From Bacteroidota bacterium (GTDB lineage: Bacteria > Bacteroidota > Bacteroidia > Bacteroidales > Tenuifilaceae), in assembly GCA_029560875.1 (NCBI GenBank), contig JAKQKB010000176.1, forward strand, positions 30,557 to 94,556: DNA of 64,000 nt. The letters run 5' to 3'. Made by a program: the position numbers and the translations under genes. Below the pieces are notes generated by a model. That model was given only the letters and a program-made list of their open reading frames with translations, had not been told where the DNA came from and searched no databases. Shown here piece after piece: positions 8,284-17,111 of the stretch (position 1 is the first letter of the stretch; every line of letters starts with the position of its first letter).

Positions 8284-9270
8284 ATGCTAAAAGTTCTTCA
8301 TCAACGCGGTCATAATCCTTACTTCAATATAGCAACCGAGGAGTATTTGCTTAAGAATAAAGCGGATGATTTCTTCATAATCTACCGAAACAATCCTTCG
8401 GTGATTGTGGGAAAACATCAGAATACCAATGCGGAGATAAATCATCAGTTTGTGGAAACTTATGGTATTCCTGTTGTTCGGCGATTGTCGGGTGGTGGAA
8501 CGGTATACCACGATTTGGGTAATATCAATTTTTGCTTTATAATGAATGGGGCAGAGGGACAGTTGGTGGATTTTAAGCGTTATACCGAGCCAATTATTGA
8601 TATTCTTCAGGGATTTGGGGTTGATGCATTCTTGGGCGGCAAGAACGATATTCGAGTGGGTGATAAGAAAATATCGGGTAATGCTGAACATGTTTACCGC
8701 AAAAGAGTTTTACACCATGGCACACTACTTTTTCAATCGGACTTGGATAGGCTGAACGAGGCTATTCGGGTCGATTTGTCGAAGTACCACGATAATGCTG
8801 TAAAGTCAATTCGAAGCACTGTGGCAAATATTTCCGATTTCCTTCCATCGCCAATGGATGTTGCTTTTTTTGAGGAGATTCTTATTGGCTTTATGCTAAG
8901 TTACTTTCAGGAATCAGAGGAATACTCCCTAACTAATGAGGATATCGATGCTATAGGTACATTAATTGATTCAAAGTATTCGACTTGGGAATGGAATTAT
9001 GGCTATTCCCCTGTTTATGAGGTGATAAAAAATATTGAAACATCAGCAGGAGAGTTAACTATAAAAGTAAATGTAGTTAAGGGCTATGTTGATGATTTGA
9101 GTTTTAGCGGGGTCGATATTTCAAATGAGATTGTCGAGCGCTTAAGACTTCTACTTGTTGGTAAGATACATTCTGCCAAAGATATTGCTATTGCAATTGC
9201 CGATAACAAAATAGGCGACTTCTTTCAAAATCGCCTATCCGTTAAATTAACTCATGAATATTTCTGTTAG
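8284..9270 (+). CDS. lplA: lipoate--protein ligase A
   Basis: A 328-residue ligase that salvages free lipoate by adenylating it and transferring it to lipoyl domains (E2 subunits, GcvH). Seen: an N-terminal NPYFNIATEEYLL, the binding motif RRLSGGGTVYHDLGN (66-80), then the catalytic GKNDIRVGDKKISGNA with the Lys and SGNA turn, and the C-terminal accessory domain. ATG 8284 fits the family N-terminus better than a TTG at 8233. The last codons contain an 8-bp inverted repeat (9211-9218 and 9231-9238) without a T-run. It faces a convergent unknown gene one base downstream. Confidence 0.92.
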   Translation: MLKVLHQRGHNPYFNIATEEYLLKNKADDFFIIYRNNPSVIVGKHQNTNAEINHQFVETYGIPVVRRLSGGGTVYHDLGNINFCFIMNGAEGQLVDFKRYTEPIIDILQGFGVDAFLGGKNDIRVGDKKISGNAEHVYRKRVLHHGTLLFQSDLDRLNEAIRVDLSKYHDNAVKSIRSTVANISDFLPSPMDVAFFEEILIGFMLSYFQESEEYSLTNEDIDAIGTLIDSKYSTWEWNYGYSPVYEVIKNIETSAGELTIKVNVVKGYVDDLSFSGVDISNEIVERLRLLLVGKIHSAKDIAIAIADNKIGDFFQNRLSVKLTHEYFC

Positions 9271-9271
9271 A

Positions 9272-9823
9272 CTATTTTTTTTGACCTTCCTTAGGAGGAT
9301 CAACTCCGTATGCAATTCCCTCGTAGTAGTGAGTTGGAACTTCTTTGTAGCCACCTCTGGTCTCATTTTTAGTTATAAGAACATATATTGCCCCTAGAGC
9401 CGCTGCTCTACGTTGCAATCTAATTCGGGCATTTTTTTCTGCGGCTTTTGCTGTTTTGCTACTTGTTCCAGATTTCGCTTTAATCTCCCCGTATGCGTAT
9501 AAACCATCAACATCAGATGGATTTTCTGTAACAATAACTGATTGGAAATTGGCTTCATCTAGGGCTTGGTAAGCCATGCTGTTAAAGGCTTCAACTCTGC
9601 CATTGCTATAAAGAATTTTGTGGATTTGTTTGCGTGTAACATCTTCAACCTTTTTAGTGTCTGCTTTGTAAAAGGTTATTTTGGAAGAACCCACACTTTG
9701 CACTTTTCCAACAATTTTTTTGTTGCTAACAAGAATGATTGTATCCATCATCATGCCATCATCTTGTGCATAGCCTATCGAGGTAAAACCAAAAAAAATG
9801 AGTATTACAATAAGTTTTTTCAT
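9272..9823 (-). CDS. secreted protein of unknown function
   Basis: A 183-residue exported protein. It has a signal peptide (MKKLIVILIFFGFTSIGYA then Q), a small beta-rich domain (ILVSNKKIVGKVQSVGSSK with YSNGRVEAF, a layout common in Bacteroidota exported proteins), then a conserved-looking YAYGEIKAKSG, an Ala/Lys/Arg helix AKAAEKNARIRLQRRAAALG and GAIYVLITK. The last part resembles periplasmic proteins that turn an RNA-protein-like alpha/beta fold, but I do not assign a family. ATG 9823 is chosen because it starts the signal peptide; an in-frame ATG at 9838 is possible. It is convergent with lplA. Confidence 0.6.
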   Translation of the reverse strand: MKKLIVILIFFGFTSIGYAQDDGMMMDTIILVSNKKIVGKVQSVGSSKITFYKADTKKVEDVTRKQIHKILYSNGRVEAFNSMAYQALDEANFQSVIVTENPSDVDGLYAYGEIKAKSGTSSKTAKAAEKNARIRLQRRAAALGAIYVLITKNETRGGYKEVPTHYYEGIAYGVDPPKEGQKK

Positions 9824-9963
9824 AAATTTTTGTTTCATAAAACTTTGCAAAGTTAATGCCATTTATTTAATAATCTGATAATCCATTAATAAAATTGATA
9901 TAACAACTTACGTGAAAAAGTTAGGAAAAGTTATATGTGGACTTTTGTTTTATCTAAGCATAG

Positions 9964-10299
9964 CTAGTTTCCTCTTGCAACAAAGAAAAAGGATAAGGAT
10001 ATTAATAGTAGTTGCTTAAATGTAGATGTTGCGATTAAATCGGGAAGCGGAATTGCGAGCCTGTAAACAAGAATAAGCCCGATGAGCAATGCCGAAAGTA
10101 CTGTGATTGTTTGTTTAGAGAGGAAGCCTCCAATGATAAGTAGTACAGATAGCACAAGCATTGTTAGCGATAGGTAGAAGTGCAAACTTTCTGGGTTAAT
10201 TGGGTTTACGCCCTTAATGTTGTTAATAAAGATATATGCCGCAAACGTTATGCGTAAAAGCCATGTTGCGAATGGTAGTGCAGATTTAAATGGTTTCAT
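9964..10299 (-). CDS. small four-helix membrane protein of unknown function
   Basis: A 111-residue protein with four hydrophobic segments (ATWLLRITFAAYIFI, FYLSLTMLVLSVLLIIGGFL, ITVLSALLIGLILVYRLAI, LLLISLSFFFVARG). The size and arrangement resemble DoxX-like or DUF-type small membrane proteins, but no diagnostic motif is visible. It is divergent from the acyltransferase gene with 66 bases between the two starts, so the two may share a regulatory region. Confidence 0.55.
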   Translation of the reverse strand: MKPFKSALPFATWLLRITFAAYIFINNIKGVNPINPESLHFYLSLTMLVLSVLLIIGGFLSKQTITVLSALLIGLILVYRLAIPLPDLIATSTFKQLLLISLSFFFVARGN

Positions 10300-10365
10300 G
10301 TTTTGTGTGTTTAGAAGTTAAACGTACTTTTGCGAAGTCTTATTTTATCAAAGATATTAAACACT

Positions 10366-11127
10366 ATGGAAAAACTCAAATATTCTTTACAACTTTTAGG
10401 TTCTGCATTTGTGTGGATTGTAATGGGAGTATTGGCCTTTATTCTTTTTTTTGGCGATTTTACCGTGTGGTTGCTAACCTTCTGGTGGGATAAAAGGCTC
10501 TTCTGGTTGCATCGTTACTCCATTTTTTGGGCGATGTTCCATGTTCACCTAAATCCTTTCTGGAGGATAAAGTTTGAGAGCAAAGAGAATATTGTTAAAG
10601 ATAAAGTCTATGTTATTGTATCTAATCATCAAAGTGCTTTCGACATAGCCTTGCTTTATAGAATTAATATACACTTCAAGTGGGTTGCTAAGCGGGAGTT
10701 GGTAAGAGTTCCTGTTATCGGGTGGAATCTGCTATTGAACAAATATATCCTTATTGATAGAAAGAATGCTTTTAGCAGTAAAAAACTGCTCCACGAGGGT
10801 GGTAAGAATCTGAAAATGGGAAGTTCTGTGTTGATTTTTCCCGAAGGGACAAGAACCCCTGATGGAAGAGTAAAACGGTTTAAGGAGGGTGCATTCTTGT
10901 TGGCCAAGCAAGCACAAGTGTCTATTCTACCATTGGTAATTGAGGGCTCTAAGGATGTTTTACCCAAGCCTGGAGTTATAAGTTTGATTCAAACTTTCAC
11001 CATCAGAGTGTTGCCAGAAATTCCTTACGAATCATTTAAGGATACAGATGTGGCCGAGTTGACCAAAGATGTTAACAAGTTAATTCGGGACACCCATTCG
11101 CAAATGGAACCTAAATGGTACAAGTAG
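10366..11127 (+). CDS. 1-acyl-sn-glycerol-3-phosphate acyltransferase (PlsC family)
   Basis: A 253-residue membrane enzyme that acylates lysophosphatidate to phosphatidate in phospholipid synthesis. It has an N-terminal hydrophobic region (about 10-40), the catalytic HX4D motif NHQSAFD (87-93), the glycerol-phosphate-binding FPEGTRTPDGR (158-168), and KEGAFLLA with VSILPLVIEGS as the later PlsC motifs. ATG 10366 gives the normal PlsC length; an upstream non-ATG extension is not supported. It ends about 140 bases before the rplU transcript. Confidence 0.88.
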   Translation: MEKLKYSLQLLGSAFVWIVMGVLAFILFFGDFTVWLLTFWWDKRLFWLHRYSIFWAMFHVHLNPFWRIKFESKENIVKDKVYVIVSNHQSAFDIALLYRINIHFKWVAKRELVRVPVIGWNLLLNKYILIDRKNAFSSKKLLHEGGKNLKMGSSVLIFPEGTRTPDGRVKRFKEGAFLLAKQAQVSILPLVIEGSKDVLPKPGVISLIQTFTIRVLPEIPYESFKDTDVAELTKDVNKLIRDTHSQMEPKWYK

Positions 11128-11201
11128 AGTTAGCCTAAGTCATTATGTGACAGGAGTTGTGCTGTTTAGTAATACTTTTTAAGAAAAAAAGTGATTAATT
11201 C

Positions 11202-11232
11202 TTTGCCGATTAATTATTCTTTTATACTTTTG
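11202..11232 (+). promoter_or_regulatory. Bacteroidota sigma-A promoter for rplU-rpmA
   Basis: TTTG at 11202-11205 and TACTTTTG at 11225-11232 are 19 bases apart, which matches the known Bacteroidota -33/-7 consensus (TTTG, TAnnTTTG). The rplU start codon follows 38 bases later. Confidence 0.75.
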
Positions 11233-11270
11233 CAAGCCAAAATAAGTTAAACATTTCATACTAAGATACG

Positions 11271-11582
11271 ATGTACGCTATTGTTGATATTGCAGGACAG
11301 CAGATGAAGGTTGAAAAAGATCAAAAACTTTTTGTAAACCTTTTAGAAGGCGAGGTTGGAGCTGAAGTTAAGTTCGAGAAAGTTCTACTCGTTGATAACG
11401 GTGGTAAAGTAACCATTGGAAAACCAGAAGTTAAGAATGCTTCGGTAACTGCTAAAATTTTGAACAACGTTAAAGGTGATAAAGTAATCATCTTTAAGAA
11501 GAAAAGACGTAAAGGGTATAAGGTTAAGAACGGTCACCGTCAACAGTATACTCAAATTCAGATTTCTGAAATTGTTGCGTAA
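11271..11582 (+). CDS. rplU: 50S ribosomal protein L21
   Basis: A 103-residue ribosomal protein of the large subunit that contacts 23S rRNA near L20. The start [18 protein letters not shown], the FEKVLLVD block and the C-terminal signature [19 protein letters not shown] with I.I are typical of L21 and the length is standard. It is the first gene of the classic L21-L27 pair, with 21 bases to rpmA, and is driven by the promoter at 11202-11232. Confidence 0.98.
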   Translation: MYAIVDIAGQQMKVEKDQKLFVNLLEGEVGAEVKFEKVLLVDNGGKVTIGKPEVKNASVTAKILNNVKGDKVIIFKKKRRKGYKVKNGHRQQYTQIQISEIVA

Positions 11583-11603
11583 TAACAAAAATATTATCAA
11601 GTC

Positions 11604-11864
11604 ATGGCACACAAAAAAGGAGTTGGTAGCTCACGAAACGGTAGAGAGTCACATAGCAAACGTTTAGGCGTTAAGCTTTATGGTGGTCAAACGGCAAAGG
11701 CTGGAAATATTCTAGTTCGCCAAAGAGGTACTGTACACAATCCTGGTCAGAATGTAGGAATTGGTAAAGATCATACATTGTTCGCTTTAATCGACGGTGT
11801 TGTATCGTTCCGCAAAAAGGCCGATAACAAGTCGTACGTATCTGTATTACCTGCAGAAGCATAG
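11604..11864 (+). CDS. rpmA: 50S ribosomal protein L27
   Basis: An 86-residue large-subunit protein whose N-terminus reaches the peptidyl-transferase centre. The start [20 protein letters not shown], the block [16 protein letters not shown] and [16 protein letters not shown] are diagnostic. There is no N-terminal cleavage extension of the Firmicutes type. It follows rplU by 21 bases and is followed by a strong terminator. Confidence 0.98.
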   Translation: MAHKKGVGSSRNGRESHSKRLGVKLYGGQTAKAGNILVRQRGTVHNPGQNVGIGKDHTLFALIDGVVSFRKKADNKSYVSVLPAEA

Positions 11865-11885
11865 AGAAATCTATCTAAAATACAG

Positions 11886-11922
11886 AATCTCCTGTGCAAG
11901 TATTGTACAGGAGATTTTTTTT
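11886..11922 (+). terminator. intrinsic terminator of rplU-rpmA
   Basis: A 10-bp stem (AATCTCCTGT at 11886-11895 with ACAGGAGATT at 11907-11916) is followed directly by a run of T residues. Confidence 0.92.
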
Positions 11923-12027
11923 AATAGTTTTTCTATCAACTTTTATATAATTAACTGATTAACCTTTCGCTAATAAGTGTAATTTAGCTGGCGTTTTTAG
12001 TTTAATATCGATTTAATATTTCCATAT

Positions 12028-13302
12028 ATGCTTACATTAAAAGTAATTCGCGACAACAAGGAAGAGGTTATCAAACGTTTAGCCATTAAACATTTCGATG
12101 CAAAGGCTATTGTTGATAGCATAATTGCTTTGGACGATAAACGTAAAGCAATTCAGTTACAACTGGATAATAACTTGGCTGAGCAGAACTCGCTTGCAAA
12201 ACAGATTGGTAAATTGTTTGCCGATGGCAAAACTGCCGAGGCCAACGAGGCTAAATCGAAAACTGCCGAGTTAAAAGAAACATCAAAATCATTGTCGCAG
12301 GAGTTGTCCGATGTTGAGCCCGAGTTGAAAAAACTTTTAATGCAAGTTCCAAACCTACCGCATACTTCTGTGCCAGCAGGGCATGGTGCCGAGGATAATG
12401 TAATTGTTCGTTCAGGAGGTTTGGTGCCAGAGTTGCCAAAGGATTCTGTTCCTCACTGGGACTTGGCTAAAAAGTACGATATTATTGATTTTGAGTTGGG
12501 TGTTAAGATTACTGGTGCAGGTTTTCCTGTTTATAAAGGTAAAGGCGCTAAATTCCAGCGTGCTCTTATCAATTTTTTCCTAGATGAGAATACTGCAGCA
12601 GGTTATCGCGAGGTTCAACCACCCCATATGGTTAACGAGGATTCTGCTTACGGAACAGGTCAGCTACCTGATAAGGATGGACAGATGTACTACATGCAGG
12701 TTGATAATTTCTATATGATTCCAACTGCGGAGGTTCCTGTTACCAATATTTTCCGCGATGTAATTCTAAACGCATCGCAATTACCTATTAAGATGACCGC
12801 TTATACACCTTGCTTCCGTCGTGAGGCAGGTTCGTACGGTAAGGATGTGCGTGGGTTGAACCGTTTGCACCAGTTCGATAAGGTTGAGATTGTTCAGGTT
12901 CAGCATCCTGACCGCTCCTATGATTCGTTGGAGGAGATGGTTGCGCACGTTGAGGGAATTCTTAAGAAACTTGAGTTGCCATACCGCATTGTTAAACTTT
13001 GTGGTGGTGATATGAGTTTCACCTCGGCATTGACTTACGATTTTGAAGTTTTCTCTACTGCTCAGCAACGTTGGTTGGAGGTTAGTTCCGTTTCGAATTT
13101 TGAGTCGTACCAGGCAAACCGCATGATGCTACGTTACAAGGAGGATGGTGATAAGAAGGCCCAAATTGCTCATACTTTAAATGGAAGTTCGCTAGCATTG
13201 CCCCGAATAGTTGCAGCGTTACTGGAGAATAACCAAACCCCAAATGGTATTAGAGTGCCTAAGGTGCTTCAATCGTTCTGCGGGTTTGAGATGATTGATT
13301 AA
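12028..13302 (+). CDS. serS: serine--tRNA ligase
   Basis: A 424-residue class II aminoacyl-tRNA synthetase that charges tRNA-Ser. It starts with a long coiled-coil tRNA-binding arm (about 25-100), then a catalytic domain with motif 2 (CFRREAGSYGKDVRGLNRLH) and the TAEVP and HQFDKVE elements, and motif 3 (NGSSLALPRIVAALLEN) near the C-terminus. The length is normal. It is transcribed alone, with a hairpin after the stop. Confidence 0.97.
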   Translation: MLTLKVIRDNKEEVIKRLAIKHFDAKAIVDSIIALDDKRKAIQLQLDNNLAEQNSLAKQIGKLFADGKTAEANEAKSKTAELKETSKSLSQELSDVEPELKKLLMQVPNLPHTSVPAGHGAEDNVIVRSGGLVPELPKDSVPHWDLAKKYDIIDFELGVKITGAGFPVYKGKGAKFQRALINFFLDENTAAGYREVQPPHMVNEDSAYGTGQLPDKDGQMYYMQVDNFYMIPTAEVPVTNIFRDVILNASQLPIKMTAYTPCFRREAGSYGKDVRGLNRLHQFDKVEIVQVQHPDRSYDSLEEMVAHVEGILKKLELPYRIVKLCGGDMSFTSALTYDFEVFSTAQQRWLEVSSVSNFESYQANRMMLRYKEDGDKKAQIAHTLNGSSLALPRIVAALLENNQTPNGIRVPKVLQSFCGFEMID

Positions 13303-13323
13303 GTTTTGTTCCATTAATATAAG

Positions 13324-13352
13324 CCCTGTCAGAGTAATTCTGACAGGGTTTG
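13324..13352. terminator. hairpin between serS and the convergent VWA gene
   Basis: A 10-bp stem (CCCTGTCAGA at 13324-13333 with TCTGACAGGG at 13339-13348) is followed by a short T-rich stretch on the plus strand and an A-rich one (ATATAAG) on the other. It is probably a shared terminator for serS and the minus-strand gene ending at 13373. Confidence 0.7.
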
Positions 13353-13372
13353 TTATTAATGAATATCTAATC

Positions 13373-15217
13373 TTACTTATAAAGCATTTCGCCCATTTCA
13401 ACCATTTTTATAAAATCGGCTTTGTAGCCGTACTCATCTAAACCTGCGGAGGTTTTTGCTCGCTTTAAAACATCAGCAAATGTTGCATTGCCTTTGAATT
13501 CCGATTCGCGAAGTAGCATTCCAAATTCAGCCACTGCCGATGCAAACATTAGGTTATTGGTGCTTTTATTTTTTCCTGCTTCAACTTTTTCAACAATTAA
13601 GTTGCTGGTATCCTCGTTTGGTTTTTTATAACGAACCTTTACGGTCATAAGGTTTTTACTGTTTACCTTGGTTTGTTGTTGGTATTCAAGAGGGTCAATA
13701 TTTGAAACTTCTTCGTCGGAATCGGCTGGAATAACTTCGTAAAGTGCAGTAACTGTGTGTCCGCAACCAATGTCGCCCGCATCCTTTTTATCGTTGTTGA
13801 AATCCTCCTTGTTCAAAATTCTGTTTTCGTAGCCAATCAATCTGTATGCTTTAACCTTTGTGGGGTTGAATTCAATCTGGATTTTTACATCCTTAGCAAT
13901 GGTGTATAGAGTTCCCCAAAGCTCTGTTCCAAATACTTTCTTTGCCTCAAGGATATTGTCAATATAAGCGTAATTACCATTTCCTGCGTTCGATATTTGC
14001 TCCATCTTAGAATCTTTATAGTTGCCCATTCCAAATCCTAGTATTGATAGAAAGATACCATCGTTTCGTTTCTCCTCAATTAATCGTACCATTTCGGCAT
14101 CGCTACTGGCTCCTACGTTGAAATCGCCATCCGATGCAAGAATCACCCTGTTATTCCCATTCTTAATGAAATTCTGCTTTGCAATTTTGTATGCTAGGTT
14201 TATTCCTTCGCCACCTGCAGTTGAGCCACCAGCCTGTAGCATATCCAAAGCGGCAATAATTTTTTCTTTCTGATTTCCTGAAGTTGATTCCAACACAACA
14301 CCTGCAGCACCTGCATAAACCACAATTGCAACTCTGTCCTGTGAGCGCAAGTTCTCAACCAAATACTTGAATGCTTGCTTAAGCAATGGTAGTTTGTTGG
14401 CAGAGTTCATTGAGCCAGAAACATCAATTAAAAAGGTAAGGTTGTTTGCAGGAATCTCGTTTTCGTTGATATTTTCACCCTTTAAACCTACTAAAAACAG
14501 TTGATGCTTTGTGTTCCAAGGGCATTTGTCGGCCTCAATGGTAATAGAAAATGGGTGACCATTTTTGGGTTGAGGATAATCGTAATCGAAGTAGTTTATG
14601 AGTTCTTCAATTCTTACGGCATCCTTAACAGGTTTTTGGTTCTGGGTAAGGAATCGGCGGACATTGGAGTAGGATGCTCTATCTACATCAACAGAAAAGG
14701 TTGAAAGCGGGTTGTTTACTACATCCTTAAAAATATTCTCGTTGATAACATCGTACGATTCGGTGTTGAAATTTTCTGTCGCATCGTAATCGTAAGCAAC
14801 TCCGCCTGCAAATGAGACTGGGGCAGCGCATTCTGCAACAACCATCATCTTTGATAGTTTTGCGCTTCGCTCTTCTTCCTTAATCTCGACAAGTTGAATA
14901 GGATTTAGCGCAAAGTTTACCCGTGTGGTTGAATTTGCTTTTACATCGATATTCTTTTTTACGCTAACCTCGTACCCGCTGACTAATGCTTTGATGTCAT
15001 ACTTTCCAACCGCAATCGATAGGGCATAAGCACCATTGGCGCTAGTTGCTTTTTCGGCAACTACTTTCCCATTTTGGAATACTTGAATTTTTGCACCAGC
15101 AATTGTTTTTGAAGTGGAATTATCGGTAATCAGTCCCGATATCATTCCAGTTTGTGCGCTAATAGTCATAAGCGAACTGATTAGTAGCACTCCGATTGTT
15201 GAAATTAAAGTTTTCAT
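13373..15217 (-). CDS. YfbK-like von Willebrand factor A domain protein
   Basis: A 614-residue exported protein. It has a signal peptide (1-21), an N-terminal carboxypeptidase-regulatory-like fold (about 24-105, ISGLITDNSTSKTIAGA), a YfbK-type N-terminal segment (DVDRASYSNVRRFL, VRIEELINYFDYDYP), a VWA domain with the MIDAS motif DVSGSMNS (265-272), and a C-terminal DUF3520-like domain (LMTVKVRYKKP to EFGMLLRESEFKG). Family members are metal-binding protein-interaction scaffolds, and the function in Bacteroidota is not known. It is divergent from an ECF sigma factor gene, with 126 bases between the starts, and such pairing suggests joint regulation (inference). Confidence 0.85.
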   Translation of the reverse strand: MKTLISTIGVLLISSLMTISAQTGMISGLITDNSTSKTIAGAKIQVFQNGKVVAEKATSANGAYALSIAVGKYDIKALVSGYEVSVKKNIDVKANSTTRVNFALNPIQLVEIKEEERSAKLSKMMVVAECAAPVSFAGGVAYDYDATENFNTESYDVINENIFKDVVNNPLSTFSVDVDRASYSNVRRFLTQNQKPVKDAVRIEELINYFDYDYPQPKNGHPFSITIEADKCPWNTKHQLFLVGLKGENINENEIPANNLTFLIDVSGSMNSANKLPLLKQAFKYLVENLRSQDRVAIVVYAGAAGVVLESTSGNQKEKIIAALDMLQAGGSTAGGEGINLAYKIAKQNFIKNGNNRVILASDGDFNVGASSDAEMVRLIEEKRNDGIFLSILGFGMGNYKDSKMEQISNAGNGNYAYIDNILEAKKVFGTELWGTLYTIAKDVKIQIEFNPTKVKAYRLIGYENRILNKEDFNNDKKDAGDIGCGHTVTALYEVIPADSDEEVSNIDPLEYQQQTKVNSKNLMTVKVRYKKPNEDTSNLIVEKVEAGKNKSTNNLMFASAVAEFGMLLRESEFKGNATFADVLKRAKTSAGLDEYGYKADFIKMVEMGEMLYK

Positions 15218-15343
15218 TGTATTCTGAATTAAGTTAAACTTGTGATTGTTTATCTAGTGGATACAATGGGGAATGATTTTCCATAAAGTGGACTAATATT
15301 TTTTGTATTTTTATTTCGATTAATTAGTATTTAGAGTTTAACA

Positions 15344-15934
15344 GTGAATAAAGACAAGGAGGACATATCTGCTTTTAGTGATTTGCAACTCATTGACCTC
15401 TACAAAAAAGTCGGCGATAAGCAAATTGTTGGTGAAGTATATAAACGGTACACCCGCTTTGTGTTTTCAATCTGTATGAAATACCTTAAAGATGAGGATG
15501 ACAGCAAGGATGCTGTGATGCAGATTTTTGAGAAGTTGTTTGTTGATTTGCTCAAGCACGAGGTGTCAAACTTTAAATCGTGGTTGCATTCGGTTACTCG
15601 AAATCATTGCTTACATATAATAAGGGATTCAAAGTATCAGAATCAGAAAATGAAAGATTTTTCAAATTTCGAGGAGGAAGTTATGGAAAATCAGCTCTTT
15701 TTGTATCAAGATAGTGTGAATGTTCTGGAAGAGCGAGTTGCTGAGTTGGAACGTGAGTTGGGCAATCTTTCGAAGGAGCAGAGGGTGTGCGTCGAACTTT
15801 TCTATCTGAAAGATAAATGCTACCAAGAGGTAGCGGAAATTACAGGCTATTCGCTGAATCAGGTGAAAAGTTACATACAGAATGGTAAGCGCAATTTGAT
15901 AATCAGTTTGGTTGGCAATGCAGGAAAACAATAA
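15344..15934 (+). CDS. RNA polymerase sigma factor, ECF (sigma-70) family
   Basis: A 196-residue sigma factor. Region 2 is seen at about 25-90 (YTRFVFSICMKYLKDEDDSKDAVMQIFEKL and FKSWLHSVTRNHCLHIIRD) and region 4 at 140-190 (LSKEQRVCVELFYLKDKCYQEVAEITGY then VKSYIQNGKRNL). GTG at 15344 is the only start that includes all of region 2. The 3' end overlaps the anti-sigma-like gene by 17 bases, which implies translational coupling. The promoter targets are unknown; the divergent VWA gene is a natural candidate. Confidence 0.9.
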   Translation: MNKDKEDISAFSDLQLIDLYKKVGDKQIVGEVYKRYTRFVFSICMKYLKDEDDSKDAVMQIFEKLFVDLLKHEVSNFKSWLHSVTRNHCLHIIRDSKYQNQKMKDFSNFEEEVMENQLFLYQDSVNVLEERVAELERELGNLSKEQRVCVELFYLKDKCYQEVAEITGYSLNQVKSYIQNGKRNLIISLVGNAGKQ

Positions 15935-17045
15935 CATATTCGATGAAAGTTCAGGATGTATCCGTCAGGATGCTCTTCTGGAATACCTGCAAGGCAAACT
16001 CTCGGGTAAGGAGAGAAACCTTGTGGAGAAACATTTGCTGGAGTGTGAGATGTGTAGCGATGAACTTGAGGGTTTGACGAATCTTTTGGAACCAGAGAGA
16101 ATAGTTGAAATTGAAACAGAATTGAATTCTATGGTCGACCAGCGGACTATGCCACGAATTTCTTGGCTTAATCCAAAGGTGGTTTACAGAGTAGCCGCTG
16201 TTGCAGTACTAACCATTGGTGTATCGACTCTGCTTTACCTCTTTGTTCTGAAAACAACTCCTCCAACAATGATGTCGGAAAGTCAGATGCCAAGCACAAC
16301 GGCTGAAGTGACTGATAGTACAGCACCTCTTGAGGTGATTGCCATACCTAAGGATGCCACTGAACGGTTGGAATCACAAAAAAAGGAGAGTAAACTAGTT
16401 GAAAGGCCTGCAGCACCAACAATTATTGCCAATAATGTGCAGATTGCGGAGGAGGTTCTTATTGCCGATTCTGAAGCAGAAGTGACTGATATGGACGAAA
16501 TGGAAGAGGTTGTTCTTGCCGAAAAAGTTGTTAAAGCAGATAGTGCAGCTATTGCTTCTAGTAATGCCGCTGTGGCGGGTCAACAAGCCGATGCTTTAAG
16601 GGCCGCAAGTGCCGAAGCGAAAAGAGAAGAACTAGCCATTGCTGGTGAAAGCGCAAGATTATCGAAAAAAGCGATGATTTCAACAGTTGGTTTTGCGGAA
16701 TCAAAAGTAACTATTGAGAGCGCGTTGAAGAGTTTTAATCAAAAGAACTATAAGAAGGCTCTTGTTGAATTTAATGCTATTTATAGTCAAAATGCAAGCA
16801 ATGATACCGTTATATACTACAGGGCAATGAGTTTTTATAGGTTGAATTCATTTGCTGAAGCAATTGAGGATTTTCAGAAAATGAATGGCAAAGAGGAAAG
16901 CGAATTCTTTTACGATTCTCAGTGGTACTATGTGTTATCGCTAGCAGAGGTTGGACGAAACGATGAAGCAAAGAGTTTGCTAGAGGCAATTGTAAAAAGT
17001 GATTCACCTTACAAGGATTTGGCTAACCAGAAACTAAAACAATAG
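15918..17045 (+). CDS. zinc-finger anti-sigma-like membrane protein with C-terminal TPR region
   Basis: A 375-residue protein. Residues 15-55 form a zf-HC2-like anti-sigma domain (LLEYLQGKLSGKE, HLLECEMC with His39, Cys43 and Cys46), followed by one membrane segment (about 83-102, VAAVAVLTIGVSTLLYLFVL). A long low-complexity periplasmic linker rich in Ala, Glu and Val comes next, and a C-terminal TPR-like region (about 255-375, SALKSFNQKNYKKALVEF, YYRAMSFYRLNSFAEAIEDF). It overlaps the sigma factor gene, so it is probably its regulator (anti-sigma), with the TPR part sensing an envelope partner (inference). ATG 15918 is chosen over a TTG at 15912. Confidence 0.82.
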   Translation: MQENNNIFDESSGCIRQDALLEYLQGKLSGKERNLVEKHLLECEMCSDELEGLTNLLEPERIVEIETELNSMVDQRTMPRISWLNPKVVYRVAAVAVLTIGVSTLLYLFVLKTTPPTMMSESQMPSTTAEVTDSTAPLEVIAIPKDATERLESQKKESKLVERPAAPTIIANNVQIAEEVLIADSEAEVTDMDEMEEVVLAEKVVKADSAAIASSNAAVAGQQADALRAASAEAKREELAIAGESARLSKKAMISTVGFAESKVTIESALKSFNQKNYKKALVEFNAIYSQNASNDTVIYYRAMSFYRLNSFAEAIEDFQKMNGKEESEFFYDSQWYYVLSLAEVGRNDEAKSLLEAIVKSDSPYKDLANQKLKQ

Positions 17046-17061
17046 TTTATGACAAAAAAAC

Positions 17062-17094
17062 AAATAAAGCCTCCAATTGGAGGCTTTATTTGTT
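17062..17094. terminator. bidirectional intrinsic terminator
   Basis: A 13-bp perfect stem (AAATAAAGCCTCC at 17062-17074 and its complement at 17079-17091, loop AATT) lies between two convergent genes. Confidence 0.9.
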
Positions 17095-17111
17095 TAGGTT
17101 GGAATGGGATG

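Noticed and set aside
9211..9238. Hairpin inside the 3' end of lplA as a terminator
   Set aside because: It lies in the coding region and has no T-run.
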